The notes under the pieces: generated by a model
Told to the model about the DNA's origin: nothing
What the model saw: the letters and a program-made list of their open reading frames with translations, nothing else
Databases searched by the model: none
Assembly: GCF_004402595.1 (NCBI RefSeq)
Contig: NZ_SOFY01000031.1
Coordinates: 31,909-95,908 of the forward strand
Direction of reading: 5' to 3'
From: Cryobacterium shii
GTDB taxonomy: Bacteria > Actinomycetota > Actinomycetes > Actinomycetales > Microbacteriaceae
DNA length: 64,000 nucleotides
Part shown: positions 8,892-17,745 of the stretch, one piece after another
Position numbering within the stretch: the stretch's first letter is position 1
How the letters are laid out: each line of letters opens with the position of its first letter
Position numbers and translations under genes: made by a program

Positions 8892-11245
8892 GCGACTCGC
8901 GCATCCCTAAGTTCTATCGTTTATCCGTCCCCGAACGCCTGCAGGTGCTCCACGACCGCGGTGTCCTCAGCGACGCCGATCACGCCGCGCTCCGAGACGG
9001 CGACTCCTCCCTCGACGTGGAGACCGCCGACCGTCTGATCGAGAACGTGATCGGAGTGTTCTCCCTGCCGATGGGACTCGGCTTGAACTTCCGCGTCAAC
9101 GAGCGCGACTACCTGGTGCCGATGGTGGTCGAGGAACCGTCCATCGTCGCCGCGGTGAGTTCCACGGCCCTGCTGGTGCGCCAGGCCGGCGGGTTCACCA
9201 GCGTCGCGGACGAGTCGCTGCTGATCGGTCAGATCCAGGTCGTCGACGTCGACGATCCCGAGGGCGCCCGCCTGGCCGTACTCGCCCGCAGCCGGGAGAT
9301 CATCGCCCTGGCCGACAGCGGGCATCCGAACATGGCGGCCCGCGGCGGCGGCGCGCGCGGCGTCGAGGTGTTCCTGCGCGGGGAGACCGCGCAGAACGGC
9401 GAGCTGCTGGTCGTGCATCTCAGCGTGGACACCCGGGATGCGATGGGCGCGAACCTCGTCAACTCGATGTGCGAGGCGCTCGCGCCGTTGATCGAGGAGA
9501 TCACCGGCGGGCGCGTCTTCCTGCGCATTCTCTCCAACCTCACGGATCGCGCCCTGGTGCGTGCGCGGGCCGTGATTCCGCACGCGCTGCTGGCGACCGG
9601 GGAATTCATCGGCGAGCAGGTGCGCGACGGCATCGTTCTGGCGAATGAATTCGCCGCGATGGACCCGTACCGGGCGACCACGCACAACAAGGGCATCATG
9701 AACGGGGTCGACGCCGTCGCCCTCGCCACGGGCAACGACTGGCGGGCGATCGAGGCTGCCGCGCACGCGTATGCCGCGCGGGGCATGCGCTACGCGCCGC
9801 TGACCGACTGGAGCGTCAACGAGCACGGCGAGCTGGTCGGCGAGCTGACCATGCCCCTGAAGGTGGGAACGGTCGGCGGCCAGGTCGAGTCGAACCCCGC
9901 GGTGCGGCTCGCGCGCACCATCCTCGGCGTGTCCTCCGCCCGGGAACTGGCCGAGGTGATGGCGGCCGTCGGCCTGGCGCAGAACCTGGCTGCGCTCAAG
10001 GCGCTGTCCACCAGAGGCATCCAGCACGGCCACATGCGGCTGCACGCGCGGGCCGTGGCGGCCGCGGCCGGCGCCCAGGGAGCCAGGTTCGACGAGGTGG
10101 TCGAGAAACTCATCGCCGACGGCGAGATCAAGGTCTGGAAGGCCCGGCAGATCATGCAGGCCCTCGACGGCGCCGCGGCTTCCGCCGTGGCCGAGAATGC
10201 CGCCGCGACCGAGGGCACCTCCGAAGCCGAGACTCCCGCCGCCGTGACGGCGCCGCGCCCCGCGGCATCCGTCCTCGTCGCGGCGCAGCCTCCGGTCGCC
10301 CCCGGCGCCCCGGGACCCGATGCCCACGTCGGGTACGGCAAGATCATCCTGCTGGGCGAACATTCCGTGGTCTACGGCCACCATGCCATCGCGGCGCCGA
10401 TCGGCCTGTCCGTGCGGGCCGAGGCCACCCGGACGACGTCGTCGGCTGAGCCGGTGATCGCTGACTGGAGCGTGGACGGGTCCTTACGCGAACCGATCCG
10501 GGAGGATATCTCGCACCGGGTCGCTGCCCTGATCACCGGGCGCCTCGGCGTGCCCGCCGCGGGCCTCCGCGTCGAGGTCTTCTCCGACCTGCCGCGGGCG
10601 AGCGGCCTGGGAGCGTCCGCCGCCTTCGCCGTGGCCGTCATCCGCGCGGTGGCCAGCCGCTTCGACCTGCGGCTCAGCGACGCCGAGGTGTCGAACCTGG
10701 CCTTCGAGTGCGAGCGGATCGTGCACGGCACCCCGTCGGGCATCGACAACACCGTCGCCACCTTCGGCCGCCCGGTCCTGTTCCGAAAGACGGATGCCGC
10801 CGGCGGGCACGAGATCCACGATATCGTCACGCCCTATCCGATCCCGGTCGCGATCGGGCTGTCCGGGGTGCACGCCCTCACCTCGCAGACCGTCAGCCTG
10901 GTGCGCACCGCCTGGCAGAAGAACCCGGCACGCTACGACTCGATCTTCGCCCAGATCGACGCATTGGTCCTGGCCGGGGTGGACGCGCTGCGGCATGGAG
11001 ACATCGCCGAACTGGGCGAGTTGATGAACATCAACCAGGGTCTATTGAACGCCCTGCAGGTGTCGAGCCCGGAGATCGAGCAGCTCGTGGCCATCGCCCG
11101 CCGCGCCGGAGCCCTCGGGGCGAAACTGACCGGCGGCGGGGGTGGCGGCGCCATGATCGCCATCGCCGAACCCGGCGGCACGGAACCGATCATTGCCGCC
11201 ATGCGCCGCGCCGGGTTCGCCACTTACCTGACGGAGCTCCGTTGA
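8888..11245 (+). CDS. HMG-CoA reductase / mevalonate kinase fusion
   Basis: The 785-aa protein joins two pathway enzymes. Residues ~1-425 are a class II HMG-CoA reductase with ENVIG, the catalytic Glu in EEPS, the nucleotide-binding DAMGAN motif and a GHM histidine near residue 380. Residues ~430-476 are an Ala/Pro/Glu-rich linker. Residues ~477-785 are a complete mevalonate kinase with GKIILLGEHSVVYG, PRASGLGASAAFAV and LTGGGGGGA. The protein would reduce HMG-CoA to mevalonate and phosphorylate it, two consecutive steps. There is no stop or frameshift between the domains. The known bacterial fusion mvaE instead joins thiolase with reductase, so this arrangement is unusual. Confidence 0.92.
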   Translation: MSDSRIPKFYRLSVPERLQVLHDRGVLSDADHAALRDGDSSLDVETADRLIENVIGVFSLPMGLGLNFRVNERDYLVPMVVEEPSIVAAVSSTALLVRQAGGFTSVADESLLIGQIQVVDVDDPEGARLAVLARSREIIALADSGHPNMAARGGGARGVEVFLRGETAQNGELLVVHLSVDTRDAMGANLVNSMCEALAPLIEEITGGRVFLRILSNLTDRALVRARAVIPHALLATGEFIGEQVRDGIVLANEFAAMDPYRATTHNKGIMNGVDAVALATGNDWRAIEAAAHAYAARGMRYAPLTDWSVNEHGELVGELTMPLKVGTVGGQVESNPAVRLARTILGVSSARELAEVMAAVGLAQNLAALKALSTRGIQHGHMRLHARAVAAAAGAQGARFDEVVEKLIADGEIKVWKARQIMQALDGAAASAVAENAAATEGTSEAETPAAVTAPRPAASVLVAAQPPVAPGAPGPDAHVGYGKIILLGEHSVVYGHHAIAAPIGLSVRAEATRTTSSAEPVIADWSVDGSLREPIREDISHRVAALITGRLGVPAAGLRVEVFSDLPRASGLGASAAFAVAVIRAVASRFDLRLSDAEVSNLAFECERIVHGTPSGIDNTVATFGRPVLFRKTDAAGGHEIHDIVTPYPIPVAIGLSGVHALTSQTVSLVRTAWQKNPARYDSIFAQIDALVLAGVDALRHGDIAELGELMNINQGLLNALQVSSPEIEQLVAIARRAGALGAKLTGGGGGGAMIAIAEPGGTEPIIAAMRRAGFATYLTELR

Positions 11246-11362
11246 CGGCGAGCGACGCGCCGCAATCCGAACCTTAATTCGATTTTTCGGATTCATCTCC
11301 TCGCCCTTCGGTGTTCACTCCACCGGCCTGTAAATGCCACTTTTCACAGCGTGGGTGCGGAG

Positions 11363-11438
11363 TTATCCACAAGTGGAATCCCAGTCAGGACAACACACAG
11401 ACGGCTGTTTTCACATTTTCTACACAGAGTTGTCCACA
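11363..11438. promoter_or_regulatory. pair of DnaA-box-like sites on the chromosome
   Basis: TTATCCACA (11363-11371) and TTGTCCACA (11430-11438) match the DnaA box consensus used in high-G+C actinobacteria. No dnaA or dnaN gene is nearby. The same two boxes in the same order recur inside the element at 30012-30053. Confidence 0.5.
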
Positions 11439-11591
11439 GGCCTGTGGAGAGAATCATCTTCTACTCTTTGGGTGCTCGATCTGTCTGACGGGCGCAGCCG
11501 GTCCCTTCATCCGAACAGGCACCGCGTAAGCCCGTCGTACCCCCGACTCAGCCGCCTTCTTCTTCCTCTTCCTCCTCGTCTCCTTCCTTTT

Positions 11592-11660
11592 CTTCGCCGA
11601 GCCGTGAGTATCGCCCCCTTTTCGCGCCGGCGGAGGGGCGGTACTCACGGCTCGGCGAAG
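11592..11660. repeat. 26-bp inverted repeat hairpin
   Basis: The arms at 11592-11617 and 11635-11660 (outer sequence CTTCGCCGAGCCGTGAGTA) pair with one mismatch around a 17-base loop. It follows the mevalonate operon and could be its terminator, although no T run is present; a REP-type repeat is the alternative. Confidence 0.65.
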
Positions 11661-11903
11661 TTGCGGGCGCCGCGTTATCGCCGCCGCACGCCACCCTGGT
11701 GGTCCCACGGGCAACACCAGTCTCAAGTGCCACGGGCGGCGCGGGACGAGCCCGGGCCATCCGCGGCCACGACTCCTCACCTGGAAGCAGGGCGCCGGCA
11801 ACGGCCTCGACCTGATCACCCGCGTCACCGGCGCCCCGGCCGCGACGTCGGCACCGGCCGTCGCACACCACCTGATTGAGCGCCACGGACTCCAGAAACG
11901 ACG

Positions 11904-11931
11904 AAAGGCCCCCGATTGCTCGGGGGCCTTT
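11904..11931. terminator. bidirectional terminator, probably the original tRNA-Leu terminator
   Basis: AAAGGCCCCCG (11904-11914) pairs with CGGGGGCCTTT (11921-11931). It lies 26 bases outside the left end of the element and is closely related to the hairpin at 56917-56944. If the element were removed, this hairpin would sit about 65 bases downstream of the tRNA-Leu 3' end. Confidence 0.75.
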
Positions 11932-11957
11932 CTTGTCCGACCGGGGTCTTTCAACCC

Positions 11958-11962
11958 TGTGT
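11958..11962. repeat. 5-bp direct repeat TGTGT, left copy
   Basis: TGTGT directly precedes the left terminal inverted repeat and recurs at 56996-57000 directly after the right one. This is the pattern of a target-site duplication. The identity extends to TCAACCCTGTGTG if flanking bases are counted (11951-11963 and 56989-57001). Confidence 0.7.
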
Positions 11963-12001
11963 GGGTTGATTGCAGAACTCCATCGGTTGTTGCAAACCCA
12001 G
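11963..12001 (+). repeat. left terminal repeat region of the element
   Basis: GGGTTGATTGC at the very end is followed 18 bases later by the inner block GCAAACCCAG (11992-12001). The outer and inner blocks are themselves inverted (GGGTT...AACCC), the shape of paired recombinase or transposase binding sites. Confidence 0.75.
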
Positions 12002-12298
12002 CGAAACACCGGCGAGTATCCCGACAAGGGAACGTCAGAATTCGGCAATCCTCTAGCCAAGTCCGCGAAATCCTCTGGCATTCGACTGAAACGGAGGCTC
12101 GGCTACGCGGCTTCGCCGCTCAGTAATCAACGTCGTGAGCTTCTAGCGCAATGCATGGCCCGGAGCCGGTTCAATCAGCTGAGCATTTGTGAACACGGTG
12201 ACCCTCAAGCCCTGCGATACCCGGCGAAGATTGGGAGGTCGGTCGGGGGCCTCGCCGCCTTGAATGGTTCTGCATTGAACGCAAACTAGAATTCGGGA
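12002..12298. other. element left-end leader, no gene seen
   Basis: Between the terminal repeat and the ApeA-like gene no supported reading frame is visible. The interval probably contains the promoter of the defence genes, but no clear -35/-10 pair was found. Confidence 0.4.
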
Positions 12299-13720
12299 AT
12301 GAGCGAGTCCGGCGACATCCTGGGGGAATGGTGGGCGCCGTCGACTCCGGCAATACGAGTTCCAGGATTGCTGTCAATGCAATCGAGGCCACCTTTGTTG
12401 CGTCTCCTGGGCGAGTTGGATCCAGCAACCAATGCCGGCGGTGGATGGCAGATGGAAGCGTCATACTCGTTTCCTCTAATTCACGGGATCAATGGTGCCG
12501 ATGGGCAAGCCGTGACTGTCTTTCAGACTGGGGGCACAGTTGTACCTGCCGTGTCGATGTCCTACTTCAAGCCGCATCAGACCCTCACGGTTCGCGGGGC
12601 TATCGTTTTGGGCGCTCATCTGGACGACGAAGTCAGCTCGCAGATAATTGAGACCTCAGCGCAACTATCCGGACTCGACCACTGGATAGGTGTTGGAACT
12701 TACGCGACCGACCATCTAGACGGGACAGCCGAGGACGAAGATGGATACCGCTGGCCGGTCGTCACGCAAAAGGCGGGTTTCGGCCCAGTTGAGGTCGACC
12801 GCTGTTTGTCGATACGAACGGTGGCGACGTACCACCGGGAGTCAATGCACGACGCCCGCGGCACGGTCTACGAAATCAGGGACAATGCGGTCGCCATATT
12901 CGCGTATCGGGAACCGCAACCTCTCGCCACGACCCTCGAGGACATCCGCATTTTGATGGATCTGGTGACCTTCTTCTCTGGCGCTCCGTCCTGGCTGCAG
13001 AGCCGGGAAATCATGCTGTCAGTGCGACCAGCCGAACGACTTACGGTGCTCGACGTAGGCCACAGGATTACCGAGCTGCCGACCCTTGGGGAGCTGAAGG
13101 ACCGCAGCCTGCTCTACTCCAGCGAGATGAAAATCGAAGACGTAGTTCAACGCTGGTTCGCCTTCAACCGTGACGTTGGCCGGTCCGCGATTCACGTGCT
13201 GCACGCAAGCCATTACAAAGACGGTCAGTACACCGAGACGGAATTCCTCAACGCGATGACAGCCCTGGAGGCCTTGTACTCGGCTCTTTCGCCAACGCAC
13301 CAAACGATGCTCCCCACCAAGATCAAAAAATTCGCACCTAAGGCCTCCGCGCAGCCGGGCTCCAAACCCACGGTGCCCAAGTTCCGGGATCCATTTCTCG
13401 GAGAACAGCTGGACGCACTCCTTTCTTGGGTGGGCGTCGACCAGTTCAGCAGGGTGGTTCCAGCTGAAAAACAGCAAGCGTGGGTTGCCCTGGCGGTAAA
13501 AGCACGCAACGACCTTGTCCATGAAGGACACTTCAAGACCAGGCTCAGCACGAGCGGCTTGGGGGCACTGACACGGGGAGTTCGTTGGCTCCTCAACCTC
13601 GCCCTGATGAAGCATCTGGGCATTGGCGACGCTTCTCTCCGCGGCTCCGTGTGGCGTTCGCGGGATGGGCAGGCTGCGACCTTCACTACGGCCCGTTACC
13701 TCGCCGACGCCCTCGACTAA
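12299..13720 (+). CDS. apeA: ApeA-like HEPN anti-phage ribonuclease
   Basis: The 473-aa protein starts with a beta-rich N-terminal domain of the ApeA_NTD1 type (GEWWAP...P...GLL...LLGEL over residues ~9-42). It ends with a HEPN domain whose catalytic R-x4-H motif is intact: RNDLVH, Arg403 to His408. ApeA is an abortive-infection RNase of the HEPN class that cuts RNA after phage sensing, halting host translation. It is the first gene inside the left end of the element and is followed by an IetAS-like pair, so it sits in a defence cluster. The ATG at 12299 follows a weak CGGGA. Confidence 0.8.
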   Translation: MSESGDILGEWWAPSTPAIRVPGLLSMQSRPPLLRLLGELDPATNAGGGWQMEASYSFPLIHGINGADGQAVTVFQTGGTVVPAVSMSYFKPHQTLTVRGAIVLGAHLDDEVSSQIIETSAQLSGLDHWIGVGTYATDHLDGTAEDEDGYRWPVVTQKAGFGPVEVDRCLSIRTVATYHRESMHDARGTVYEIRDNAVAIFAYREPQPLATTLEDIRILMDLVTFFSGAPSWLQSREIMLSVRPAERLTVLDVGHRITELPTLGELKDRSLLYSSEMKIEDVVQRWFAFNRDVGRSAIHVLHASHYKDGQYTETEFLNAMTALEALYSALSPTHQTMLPTKIKKFAPKASAQPGSKPTVPKFRDPFLGEQLDALLSWVGVDQFSRVVPAEKQQAWVALAVKARNDLVHEGHFKTRLSTSGLGALTRGVRWLLNLALMKHLGIGDASLRGSVWRSRDGQAATFTTARYLADALD

Positions 13721-13957
13721 GAAACAAGGGCACCACCATTCAGCTCTCCGGGTGTGACCTGAGGTGTGGAGTCAGCTTGCGACCGCCGATGCAATTGCGT
13801 GGGGAGGTCATGGTTGGCCAAGCTCGCCACCTCAACGCGTCTGGTCGTTGAACCCGGAGCACAATTCTCGAAGGCCGCCCGAAGCCAAATCGCATCGGGC
13901 GTTCAAATTGTCTTTCATCAATCAGATATTGTCTGACCCTGGCTGTAGAGTGTCCTC

Positions 13958-15154
13958 ATGCTTCACTTTGCAATCCTAAAATCACTCATTCGTGTCGCAC
14001 TGGCCGACAACTCCGGCCCAGCCCGCCATCAAGTCGAGCGGTTGATTGAGGCTCTACGTGCAGATGGCGAAACCAAAGAAGCTGCCGCTCTGGTCCGAAT
14101 GCTCAACCAGGGTGCCCGGTCCCACGAACTGGCCCCCAGCCGCATTTCCAGGAGCGCATCCGCTGCTGGCGGAAGTCAAGAGCGCCTAACTCCCTCCGTC
14201 CCACTCCCCGTCGACAAGGAGACGTCTGCGCCGTTGGCCACGGTTATTTTCCCTGGCGACATCGTCCCGCAGCTGCCGTTATTCCCAGAAGCACTGAAGG
14301 AAAACATTGAGGCGCTCGTGCTCGAGTGGGAGAACAGCGAGCGGATCGCAGCGGCCGGCATGCGACCATCTCTGTCGTGCTTGGTCTACGGGGCCCCGGG
14401 AACGGGAAAGACAACTCTCGCTTTTTGGTTCGCAGCTCGCCTCGGCATCCCCGTTGTCTTGGCTCGCCTCGATGGGCTCATCAGTTCATATCTCGGCACA
14501 ACCGCCCGGAATTTAGGCGCTCTCTTCGCGTTCGCGAACCGCTATGAATGCGTGCTCGTTCTCGATGAATTCGACGCCATCGCGAAAGTTCGAGACGACC
14601 CCAACGAGGTCGGAGAGATCAAGCGAGTCGTCAACGCGTTGCTGCAGAACATGGATGCTCGCGAAGGTCGGGGAATCACCATTGGTCTGACCAATCACGA
14701 GTCTCTCCTCGACACGGCTATCTGGCGCCGCTTCGAAGTCCAACTCGCCGTTCCCCTCCCCGGATTCGAACAAAGGGTTGAGATTGCGAGACGCTCCCTG
14801 GACGCCGACGCCGAATCCACGGACGCAGATGCGAAGCTGCTGGCGTGGGTCTGCGAGGGCCTCTCCGGCGCCGAATTGCAGACCATGGCACTGAAATTCC
14901 GTAAGCGACGCTTACTGCTGGACGATATTGAGGTTTCCCCCGTCACCACCGTCGCTCAACTCTCACGGTCAACGTCAGTCCACATCGACCCAGAACGGGC
15001 GGACCGCCTCTTTCTCGACGAAGTCACACTGACTAAGTACTTCGCGACTTCAGAAATCAAGTTCACCCACGGCGAGCTGGCATCCCTATTCGGCCGCAGC
15101 ACTAAGACCATAGGGCGTCGAATTAGTGAAGAGGGTTCCCGACATGACGAATGA
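13958..15154 (+). CDS. ietA: IetA-like AAA ATPase of an ATPase-protease defence pair
   Basis: The 398-aa AAA+ ATPase has Walker A GAPGTGKTT (Lys151), Walker B VLVLDEFD, a sensor-1 region IGLTNHES and an arginine-finger-like RRFEVQL. The ~120-residue N-terminal part is helical and probably recognises a partner or substrate. The gene overlaps the following subtilisin-like protease gene by 29 bases, the arrangement of the IetAS system, in which ATPase and serine protease act together against phage and incoming plasmids. The assignment rests on architecture and pairing. Confidence 0.75.
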   Translation: MLHFAILKSLIRVALADNSGPARHQVERLIEALRADGETKEAAALVRMLNQGARSHELAPSRISRSASAAGGSQERLTPSVPLPVDKETSAPLATVIFPGDIVPQLPLFPEALKENIEALVLEWENSERIAAAGMRPSLSCLVYGAPGTGKTTLAFWFAARLGIPVVLARLDGLISSYLGTTARNLGALFAFANRYECVLVLDEFDAIAKVRDDPNEVGEIKRVVNALLQNMDAREGRGITIGLTNHESLLDTAIWRRFEVQLAVPLPGFEQRVEIARRSLDADAESTDADAKLLAWVCEGLSGAELQTMALKFRKRRLLLDDIEVSPVTTVAQLSRSTSVHIDPERADRLFLDEVTLTKYFATSEIKFTHGELASLFGRSTKTIGRRISEEGSRHDE

Positions 15155-17669
15155 GCCTGTGCAGGTTGTACTCAACCCCGAGGCACTGCGTGCCGCGCGC
15201 GACCGCAAAACAATGAACGGGAATGGAAAGGATTTCTTTGCGGGGCGTGACGATGCGTTTCGCTCACACAAGGAGGAACTCGCGGCATCGGCAATCGGAG
15301 TCCTGCGCGCCATCACGAGCGAGGAGCACCTGGCTGAATTCAGTGGACTCTGCTACGTGAAAGTCGTCATGGCTACCGTCGCAATCGCCAAATCACATCG
15401 GCCTCAGAAGAAGTTGTTCCGACCGACTTGGACCCCACACGTCGGAACAGCCGGAATGGGAGAGCCCATCTACGCCTGCACCCCACATTCCTTGAAGAAG
15501 GTCATCCAAGAGATTGCCGCAGCAGAAATCACTGTCCCGCTCAAGCTAGACAAGCGAACCGGGAAGATGGTGCCCAACCCCTCGCGGAACCGGTGCGAAG
15601 TCTCGGCCATCGAGAGCATCAACCTTTGGACCGCAACTGACAAGCGTGACTTCAGCGCGGCCGAGGGTGCCGCCTGGCTCGCCAGAGCCGGCACCGGCGG
15701 AAACTACTTGGTCGAGCTCTTTCCCGTGACCACTGCCGAGCAAAATCCACAGCTTCAACTTGCCGAGGAATCATCATCCATTTCGTTGAGAACCGCACTA
15801 TCCGCCCTCAACGTCGATGCGCAGGCCATGAAACCAATCTCAGGGGTGCTGGCGTCGGGGGTCTCGCTGAGGGTGACGGACGCCAGTAAGCCAAGTAGCC
15901 CGACGCTGGAACTCTCGGGGGCTGGTAAGGATGGCAGCCTGGCAGACACGTCACGCTCGATATCAAGCCGTGACGCGACAGCGCATCAACGGGTGCTCCA
16001 GTCCCTTGAGCGCAACCCTCTTGTCCGTTCTATCGCCCTGCCGGCAGAAGTCCGAACCGAGGAGTTCGACTCTGTCCCGATGCTTCAGCCTGCCCCATCC
16101 GAGATCTTCGAACGTGAAATGTCCAGGACGCTTGCACAGGTCGGAGTGATTGACGGGGGAGTCTCCGGTCCCATTGAAGAATGGGTCGAAGCCCGATGGG
16201 GCCAGCTTTCGACATCCGACCGCGACGCCAGCCACGGCACATTCATTTCGGGACTTCTAGTCGCCGCCGGCCAGCTGAACGCATATCTGCACAACCAGCT
16301 TGCCGGTTGCCTCATCTATGACATCGACGTTCTCCCTGCAGACCCGGGAGGCACCGGTGTTGCATTCGCGGCCTACTACCCCAATGGACTCTCGGATTTC
16401 ATGGACGAAGTCGAATCGGCTGTGCGGGAATTCAGGGAGAGCCGCGGAGTACGAGTCTTCAACTTCAGCATGAACTTCACAACGCCCGGAAACAGCTCTC
16501 GCTACGGATATGCCGCGACGCGATTGGATGAACTTGCGGCTCGCTATGACGTGATATTTGTCATCTCAGTCGGAAACGTCCACCCGTCACAGCAACGCAG
16601 TGAATGGCATCCAGACCCAAGCGCAGCTCTCGCCGGCCTCGCGAACGACACCTTGAGCCTTCTGAGCGAGCCTGGCGAGAGTCTCTGTAACGCCTCGGTC
16701 AGCGCGCTGAATCCCCCGGGGCTGCAGGGACAGGTGCCTTTCGCTCTGGCCAAATACAGCCGCCGCGGTCCCGGACTGCGAGGGGCAACCAAACCCGACT
16801 TCGCGCACATCGGCGGCTCCGGCACGCCGTTGCCCGGAATTGGCAGCGGGCTTTTCTCAGTTGATGAACACGGTCGACTCGTCGCCGGGTCGGGGACAAG
16901 TTACGCAGCGCCGTTGGTCGCTCGCCGCCTGGCAGACCTCGACGCACTCATAGAGGGCGACGTGTCTCGGGAAGCCCTCCTCGCACTCCTTGTGCATCAC
17001 GCCCACACCCCGGACGTGATGAGTCAACCGTCGATTCAGCCTGTTGCCCAGAACCTCATCGGGTTCGGCGTACCGTCAACGGCCGAGGACATGCTCCAAC
17101 GGGACGACTCGGAAATATCCTTGGTCTTCGAAAGTTCGGTCCAACCGGGCGAGCAGGCGACCATGGTCTTCGCCTGGCCGGAGTCGTTGGTCGCCAACGG
17201 CAAATGCTATGGCTACGCGAGGCTGACGCTGGTCGCGCGCCCCGTCCTTGCCTATGAACATGGCGACGAGCGCATCCGCGTCAATATCGGTGCACGCCTC
17301 ATGCAGGAGAACAAGGACGGTGGCTTCGAAAACCGAGTTCACCCGGTGAACCTTCCGCCGCGCACGGCTGGCGGCCCAAGCACAGAACGCGAGCTGCTCA
17401 AGGAAGCTATGAAGTGGCAAATTGTGAAGTGCTTTGACGTCAGACTGGCGGGACGCGGACCGAGTTCGACGTGGAAGTTTGTCGTCGACTACCTCACCCG
17501 CGCGGACGAAGCGATGCCGATGTCAGGCGTCAAGTTCGCGGCTGTCTTGACCATTGCCGATCCCAAGGGGGTGGCCCCCGTCTTTCAGCAGGTCCGCCAA
17601 GGGCTCAGCCAATTGGGAATTCGTACCGCTGACATCCGCACAAGCGTGAGGGCGCGGACGAGGACATAA
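15126..17669 (+). CDS. ietS: IetS-like subtilisin (S8) serine protease
   Basis: The 847-aa protein carries a complete S8 triad in the order D-H-S: Asp343 in GVIDGGV, His370 in SHGTFISG and Ser592 in GTSYAAP. About 300 N-terminal residues precede the protease domain and ~230 follow it, so it is much larger than a simple secreted subtilase. It lacks a signal peptide and should act in the cytosol. It is translationally coupled to the upstream AAA ATPase. In IetAS systems the ATPase is thought to control this protease; the substrate is not known. Confidence 0.78.
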   Translation: MKRVPDMTNEPVQVVLNPEALRAARDRKTMNGNGKDFFAGRDDAFRSHKEELAASAIGVLRAITSEEHLAEFSGLCYVKVVMATVAIAKSHRPQKKLFRPTWTPHVGTAGMGEPIYACTPHSLKKVIQEIAAAEITVPLKLDKRTGKMVPNPSRNRCEVSAIESINLWTATDKRDFSAAEGAAWLARAGTGGNYLVELFPVTTAEQNPQLQLAEESSSISLRTALSALNVDAQAMKPISGVLASGVSLRVTDASKPSSPTLELSGAGKDGSLADTSRSISSRDATAHQRVLQSLERNPLVRSIALPAEVRTEEFDSVPMLQPAPSEIFEREMSRTLAQVGVIDGGVSGPIEEWVEARWGQLSTSDRDASHGTFISGLLVAAGQLNAYLHNQLAGCLIYDIDVLPADPGGTGVAFAAYYPNGLSDFMDEVESAVREFRESRGVRVFNFSMNFTTPGNSSRYGYAATRLDELAARYDVIFVISVGNVHPSQQRSEWHPDPSAALAGLANDTLSLLSEPGESLCNASVSALNPPGLQGQVPFALAKYSRRGPGLRGATKPDFAHIGGSGTPLPGIGSGLFSVDEHGRLVAGSGTSYAAPLVARRLADLDALIEGDVSREALLALLVHHAHTPDVMSQPSIQPVAQNLIGFGVPSTAEDMLQRDDSEISLVFESSVQPGEQATMVFAWPESLVANGKCYGYARLTLVARPVLAYEHGDERIRVNIGARLMQENKDGGFENRVHPVNLPPRTAGGPSTERELLKEAMKWQIVKCFDVRLAGRGPSSTWKFVVDYLTRADEAMPMSGVKFAAVLTIADPKGVAPVFQQVRQGLSQLGIRTADIRTSVRARTRT

Positions 17670-17707
17670 ACGTTTGGTTGAAGACATCGGCAGCTGCCTC
17701 ACCGTGT

Positions 17708-17745
17708 TGAGCCGGTCAGCATCGGTGCCAAATTTGACTGGCTCA
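17708..17745. terminator. hairpin between convergent genes
   Basis: TGAGCCGGTC (17708-17717) pairs with GACTGGCTCA (17736-17745) with one mismatch. It lies just after the IetS-like gene and touches the end of the convergent gene, so it may stop transcription in both directions. Confidence 0.5.

Larger units (their letters stand above)
11246..11903. other. gene-poor chromosomal interval before the element
   Basis: No convincing gene is seen in about 660 bases. The left part is comparatively A/T-rich and carries two DnaA-box-like 9-mers. A polypyrimidine run (about 11552-11590) leads into a 26-bp inverted repeat. The stretch from ~11700 to 11890 is G+C-rich and could be a decayed gene end, but no frame was recognisable. 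Confidence 0.5.

Noticed and set aside
11900-11963. Left copy as a partial tRNA remnant (classical attL)
   Set aside because: No acceptor or T-arm sequence of tRNA-Leu is present at the left boundary; only the downstream terminator region and CAACCCTGTGTG are shared.
11548-12081. 177-codon minus-strand frame across the element left boundary
   Set aside because: It reads through the terminator hairpin and the terminal repeat and ends in a poly-Glu stretch from the polypyrimidine tract.
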